NCBI RefSeq assembly: GCF_010131535.1
Contig: NZ_WUBS01000017.1
Coordinates: 62,001 to 126,000, forward strand
Origin: Acerihabitans arboris
GTDB lineage: Bacteria; Pseudomonadota; Gammaproteobacteria; Enterobacterales; Enterobacteriaceae
Length of the DNA: 64,000 nt
Reading direction: 5' to 3'
The position numbers and the translations under genes are program-made. Position 1 is the first letter of the stretch. The number at the start of each line of letters is the position of its first letter. Shown here in pieces: positions 61,160 through 64,000 of the stretch. The notes under the pieces were generated by a model. The model saw only the letters and a list, made by a program, of their open reading frames with translations, searched no databases and had not been told where the DNA came from.

Positions 61160-61792
61160 ATGATCGATCTGTACTACGCACCTACCCCCAACGGCCACAA
61201 AATCACGATATTCCTTGAAGAAACCGGCCTGCCTTATCAAATCCACCCGATCAATATTTCCGCCAACGAACAGTTTACGCCGGCGTTCCTCGCCATCTCG
61301 CCCAATAATAAAATACCGGCGATCGTCGACCGGCAGCCGGCCGACGGCGGCGCGCCGCTTAGCCTGTTTGAGTCCGGCGCCATCCTGCTCTACCTGGCGG
61401 ATAAAACCGGCCAGCTTATCAGCAGGGATTTTCGCGAGCGCCAGGCTACCCTGCAATGGCTATTCTGGCAGATGGCGGGCTTTGGCCCGATGCTGGGCCA
61501 AAACCACCATTTCAGCCATTTCGCGCCCAAGCCGGTGCCCTATGCCATCGAACGCTACCAGCTTGAGACCGTGCGCCTGTACGGCGTGCTGGACAGGCAA
61601 CTGGCGGGCCGTGAATATATCGCCGGCGACCGCCTCAGCATCGCCGATATCGCCACCTATCCTTGGGTCGTCTCCCATGAGCGCCAGCATATCGATCTGG
61701 CGGTCTATCCTGCGGTACGGCGCTGGTTTGACAAGATAAAATCCCGCCCGGCGGTAGAACGCGCCTACCAGTTAGCCGTGAAAAAGCCTTAA
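61160..61792 (+). CDS. yfcG: Glutathione S-transferase YfcG (Nu class, disulfide reductase)
   Basis: 210 residues. An N-terminal thioredoxin fold starting MIDLYYAPTPNGHK, NNKIPAIVD and LFESGAILLYLA is followed by the helical domain with WQMAGFGPMLGQNHHF. These features match E. coli YfcG, which binds two glutathiones and reduces disulfides. AAGGAG precedes the ATG. It is compressed next to yfcH; yfcF and folX are not present here. Confidence 0.94.
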   Translation: MIDLYYAPTPNGHKITIFLEETGLPYQIHPINISANEQFTPAFLAISPNNKIPAIVDRQPADGGAPLSLFESGAILLYLADKTGQLISRDFRERQATLQWLFWQMAGFGPMLGQNHHFSHFAPKPVPYAIERYQLETVRLYGVLDRQLAGREYIAGDRLSIADIATYPWVVSHERQHIDLAVYPAVRRWFDKIKSRPAVERAYQLAVKKP

Positions 61793-61858
61793 CCGGCCCG
61801 GCGCGCTTCGCGCGAACGAACGCGGCGGCCCCTGCCGCCGGTGAAGGCTGGTGTTAAT

Positions 61859-61888
61859 GGTCAATTGTCAATTTATTGTCAATTGACC
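61859..61888. repeat. GTCAATT repeat/palindrome upstream of yfcH
   Basis: Inverted repeat GGTCAATTG / CAATTGACC (61859-61867 / 61880-61888) that also contains three direct copies of GTCAATT (61860, 61867, 61878). It lies ~90 bp before the yfcH ATG and is A+T-rich between GC-rich hairpins. An operator is possible. Confidence 0.5.
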
Positions 61889-61979
61889 CTCCCCGCTCAC
61901 CCATTTCCCCGGCAAAATGACCTATGCTTGTAATCAAAGCGTTATATTATCGTGCGCATTGCGGGAAGCGAGGGCCATT

Positions 61980-62882
61980 ATGAAAATTTTGATTACCGGC
62001 GGAACCGGGCTTATCGGTCGGCACCTGATTGCCAGGCTGCTGACGCTGTCGCACCAGATCACGGTACTGACCCGCGATCCGCAGCGCGCCCAGCAAAAAC
62101 TGGGCACCCATGTGACCACCCTGACCACGCTTGACGCCTGCGCCAACCTGGATGCGTTCGACGCGGTGTTCAACCTGGCGGGCGAACCCATTGCCGATAA
62201 ACGCTGGACCGATGAACAAAAGGAACGCCTCTGCCGCAGCCGCTGGGACGTCACCGAACGCCTGAGCAAACTTATCCGCGAGGGCGACAATCCCCCACGG
62301 GTATTGATCTCGGGCTCGGCTACGGGCTATTACGGCAACCAGGACCAGATCCTGGTCACCGAGGACGAACCGCCGGTTCCCGAGTTCACCCATACGCTTT
62401 GCCAACGCTGGGAAGAGCTGGCGTTAAGCGCGCAAAGCCCCCGCACCCGGGTCTGCCTGTCGCGCACCGGCGTGGTGCTGGCGGCGGACGGCGGCATGCT
62501 CGGCAAGCTGCTGCCGCTGTTTAAACTGGGGCTGGGCGGACCGGTGGGCAACGGACGCCAGTTCCTGTCCTGGATCCATATCGACGATATGGTGGACGCG
62601 CTGATCTTCCTGCTGAACACCGACGGACTACGCGGGCCGTTTAATCTCGTGGCGCCCTATCCGGTGCATAATGAACAGTTTGCCGCGACCCTGGGCGAAG
62701 CGCTGCGCCGCCCGGCGCTGATGCGCGCCCCGGCGGCGGCGGTGAAGCTGATGATGGGCGAAGGCGCCACGCTGATGCTGGGCGGCCAGCGGGCGGTGCC
62801 CAAACGTCTGGAGGAGGCCGGCTTCAGCTTCCACTATATGGAACTGAAAGAAGCGCTGGCCGACATCGTCAAAGACGAGTAA
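61980..62882 (+). CDS. yfcH: SDR39U1-type epimerase YfcH
   Basis: 300 residues from ATG 61980 ([13 protein letters not shown]), preceded by GAGGG. The frame extends upstream to 61917 but the N-terminal Rossmann motif fixes the start. NAD(P)-binding [23 protein letters not shown], and the DUF1731 C-terminal segment ending near [16 protein letters not shown]. Atypical short-chain epimerase of unknown substrate. Convergent with hisP. Confidence 0.95.
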   Translation: MKILITGGTGLIGRHLIARLLTLSHQITVLTRDPQRAQQKLGTHVTTLTTLDACANLDAFDAVFNLAGEPIADKRWTDEQKERLCRSRWDVTERLSKLIREGDNPPRVLISGSATGYYGNQDQILVTEDEPPVPEFTHTLCQRWEELALSAQSPRTRVCLSRTGVVLAADGGMLGKLLPLFKLGLGGPVGNGRQFLSWIHIDDMVDALIFLLNTDGLRGPFNLVAPYPVHNEQFAATLGEALRRPALMRAPAAAVKLMMGEGATLMLGGQRAVPKRLEEAGFSFHYMELKEALADIVKDE

Positions 62883-62938
62883 GGCCCGCTGGCACCGCCC
62901 CCGAAGCAGGCGGGTTAAGGGAGCGCGCGCCGGGCATG

Positions 62939-63712
62939 CTATTTCAGGGCGCCGGATAAAAACTGCTGCAAACGCGCGCTTTTTGGGCTGCCGAACACAT
63001 CGGCCGGCGTTCCCTCTTCCTCGATCACGCCCTGGTGCAGGAAGATCACATGATTGGACACATGCCGCGCAAATTCCATCTCATGCGTTACCACCACCAT
63101 GGTTTTCCCCTCTTCCGCCAGCTTTTGCATAATGCGCAGCACCTCGCCCACCAGCTCAGGATCCAGCGCCGAGGTCGGCTCGTCAAATAACAGCACATCC
63201 GGCTCCATCGCCAACGCCCGCGCAATGGACACCCGCTGCTGCTGCCCGCCGGAAAGGTTAATCGGATATTTAGCCCGCGCGCGCTCGTCGATACCCACTT
63301 TGTCCAGATAGCGCACCGCCCGATCCCGCGCCTCGGCCTTGCTTAAACCCAGCACCTGCACCGGCGCTTCCATCACGTTCTCCAGCACCGTCATATGGCT
63401 CCACAGATTAAAGTGCTGAAACACCATGGTCAGACGGGTACGCAACAGCTGCAGCTGTTTTTTATCAAACACTTTCAGCTGGCCGTCTCGATCGCGCACC
63501 ATATGGATATCGATATTATTCACGCTGATCGAACCTTCGCTGGGTTTTTCCAGAAAGTTAATGCAGCGTAAAAACGTACTTTTACCCGACCCCGACGAGC
63601 CGATAATGCTGATTACATCCCCCGCGCGCGCTTCCAGGGAAACCCCTTTCAGGACCTCCTGATCGCCATAGCGCTTATGCAGTTCCTTAATCATCAGTTT
63701 GGTTTCTTGCAT
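62939..63712 (-). CDS. hisP: Histidine ABC transporter ATPase HisP
   Basis: 257 residues from ATG 63712, equal to E. coli HisP, with AGGA upstream; GTG 63727 is an alternative. Walker [10 protein letters not shown], signature LSGGQQQR, Walker [14 protein letters not shown]-loop VTHEM. It energises HisQM for uptake of histidine and, via ArgT, basic amino acids. 24 bp after hisM. Confidence 0.97.
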   Translation of the reverse strand: MQETKLMIKELHKRYGDQEVLKGVSLEARAGDVISIIGSSGSGKSTFLRCINFLEKPSEGSISVNNIDIHMVRDRDGQLKVFDKKQLQLLRTRLTMVFQHFNLWSHMTVLENVMEAPVQVLGLSKAEARDRAVRYLDKVGIDERARAKYPINLSGGQQQRVSIARALAMEPDVLLFDEPTSALDPELVGEVLRIMQKLAEEGKTMVVVTHEMEFARHVSNHVIFLHQGVIEEEGTPADVFGSPKSARLQQFLSGALK

Positions 63713-63736
63713 AGTTATATCCTGCACCTAATGGGG

Positions 63737-64000
63737 TTATTGCGGTTTAACATGACGCAGCCAGCGTTTTTCCGCCTGGCGGAACAGCCCGATCAGCACG
63801 AAAGAGATCATCAGGTAAATCACCGCCGCGATACCGAAGGCATAAAACGGCTGATAGGTCGCCGCGTTAATATCGCGCGCAATCTTCAGCACGTCGGGCA
63901 CCGTGGCGGTAAAGGCCAGGGCGGTGGAATGCAACATCAGGATCACTTCGTTGCTATAGGCCGGAATGGCGGTACGCAACGCGGACGGCAGGATGATGCA
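63737..64000 (-). CDS. hisM: Histidine ABC transporter permease HisM, C-terminal part
   Basis: The frame is open to the window edge (IILPSALRTAIPAYSNE), so the N-terminus lies outside. Visible are the end of the EAA-type cytoplasmic loop (ALRTAIPAYSNEVILM), the last membrane helix (FGIAAVIYLMISFVLIGLF) and the tail RQAEKRWLRHVKPQ, all typical of HisM. About 87 codons are present. Confidence 0.93.
   Translation of the reverse strand, partial: CIILPSALRTAIPAYSNEVILMLHSTALAFTATVPDVLKIARDINAATYQPFYAFGIAAVIYLMISFVLIGLFRQAEKRWLRHVKPQ

Noticed and set aside
1-64000. CRISPR arrays, tRNA/rRNA genes, prophage, insertion sequences
   Set aside because: No regularly spaced repeats, cloverleaf genes, integrase or transposase genes were found on reading through the window.

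Overview
The window is a chromosomal segment of a gammaproteobacterium of the order Enterobacterales, G+C-rich and densely packed. Protein sequences and gene order follow the Escherichia coli stretch rcsDB-rcsC / gyrA / ubiG / nrdAB-yfaE / yfaY / menFDHBCE / elaB / nuoA-N / lrhA / alaA / yfbRSTUV / ackA-pta / yfcDEGH / hisMP. Several genes that I recall in E. coli at these junctions are missing here (glpQT-glpABC, elaA/rbn, yfcC, yfcF, folX). Two things occur that E. coli K-12 does not have in these places: an MFS transporter and an eight-gene iron-uptake cluster. A soft-rot or Sodalis-like enterobacterial lineage is plausible, but species cannot be fixed by reading alone. No tRNA, rRNA, CRISPR array, insertion sequence or prophage was seen.

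Layout. 1-4401: Rcs phosphorelay (rcsD 3' part, rcsB, convergent rcsC). 4552-8204: gyrA divergent from ubiG. 8205-12257: class Ia ribonucleotide reductase operon nrdA-nrdB-yfaE behind a control region with a perfect DnaA box and two NrdR-type boxes. 12379-13875: MFS transporter, followed by a 442-bp gap with a 26-bp perfect palindrome. 14318-23184: CinA-like yfaY and the complete menaquinone operon menF-D-H-B-C-E. 23377-23697: elaB. 23793-31850: Fur-box-preceded ferrous-iron cluster in the order FTR1 permease, P19 protein, DUF2318-type Cys-rich membrane protein, two FtsX-like permeases, MacB/LolD-type ATPase, TlpA-like lipoprotein, small cytochrome c. 32099-47197: the 13-gene nuo operon for NADH dehydrogenase I. 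47869-48804: lrhA, then a 1-kb A+T-rich intergenic region. 49837-55708: alaA, yfbR, yfbS, hxpA, yfbU, yfbV. 56083-59516: ackA-pta. 59722-62882: yfcD, yfcE, yfcG, yfcH. 62939-64000: hisP and the 3' part of hisM.

Functionally the window holds much of the redox core of a facultative anaerobe: Complex I feeding quinones, menaquinone synthesis, a step of ubiquinone synthesis, acetate overflow, and aerobic dNTP synthesis with its ferredoxin. The most distinctive accessory system is the iron cluster. It resembles the Campylobacter p19 region and the Yersinia Fet-Flp system but ends in a c-type cytochrome with no methionine or second histidine available as sixth haem ligand. Other points of note are a palindrome-containing in-frame insertion in menH, an acidic low-complexity insertion in menF, strong hairpins between several operon partners, and operator-like inverted repeats upstream of nuoA and yfcH and in the gap next to yfaY.
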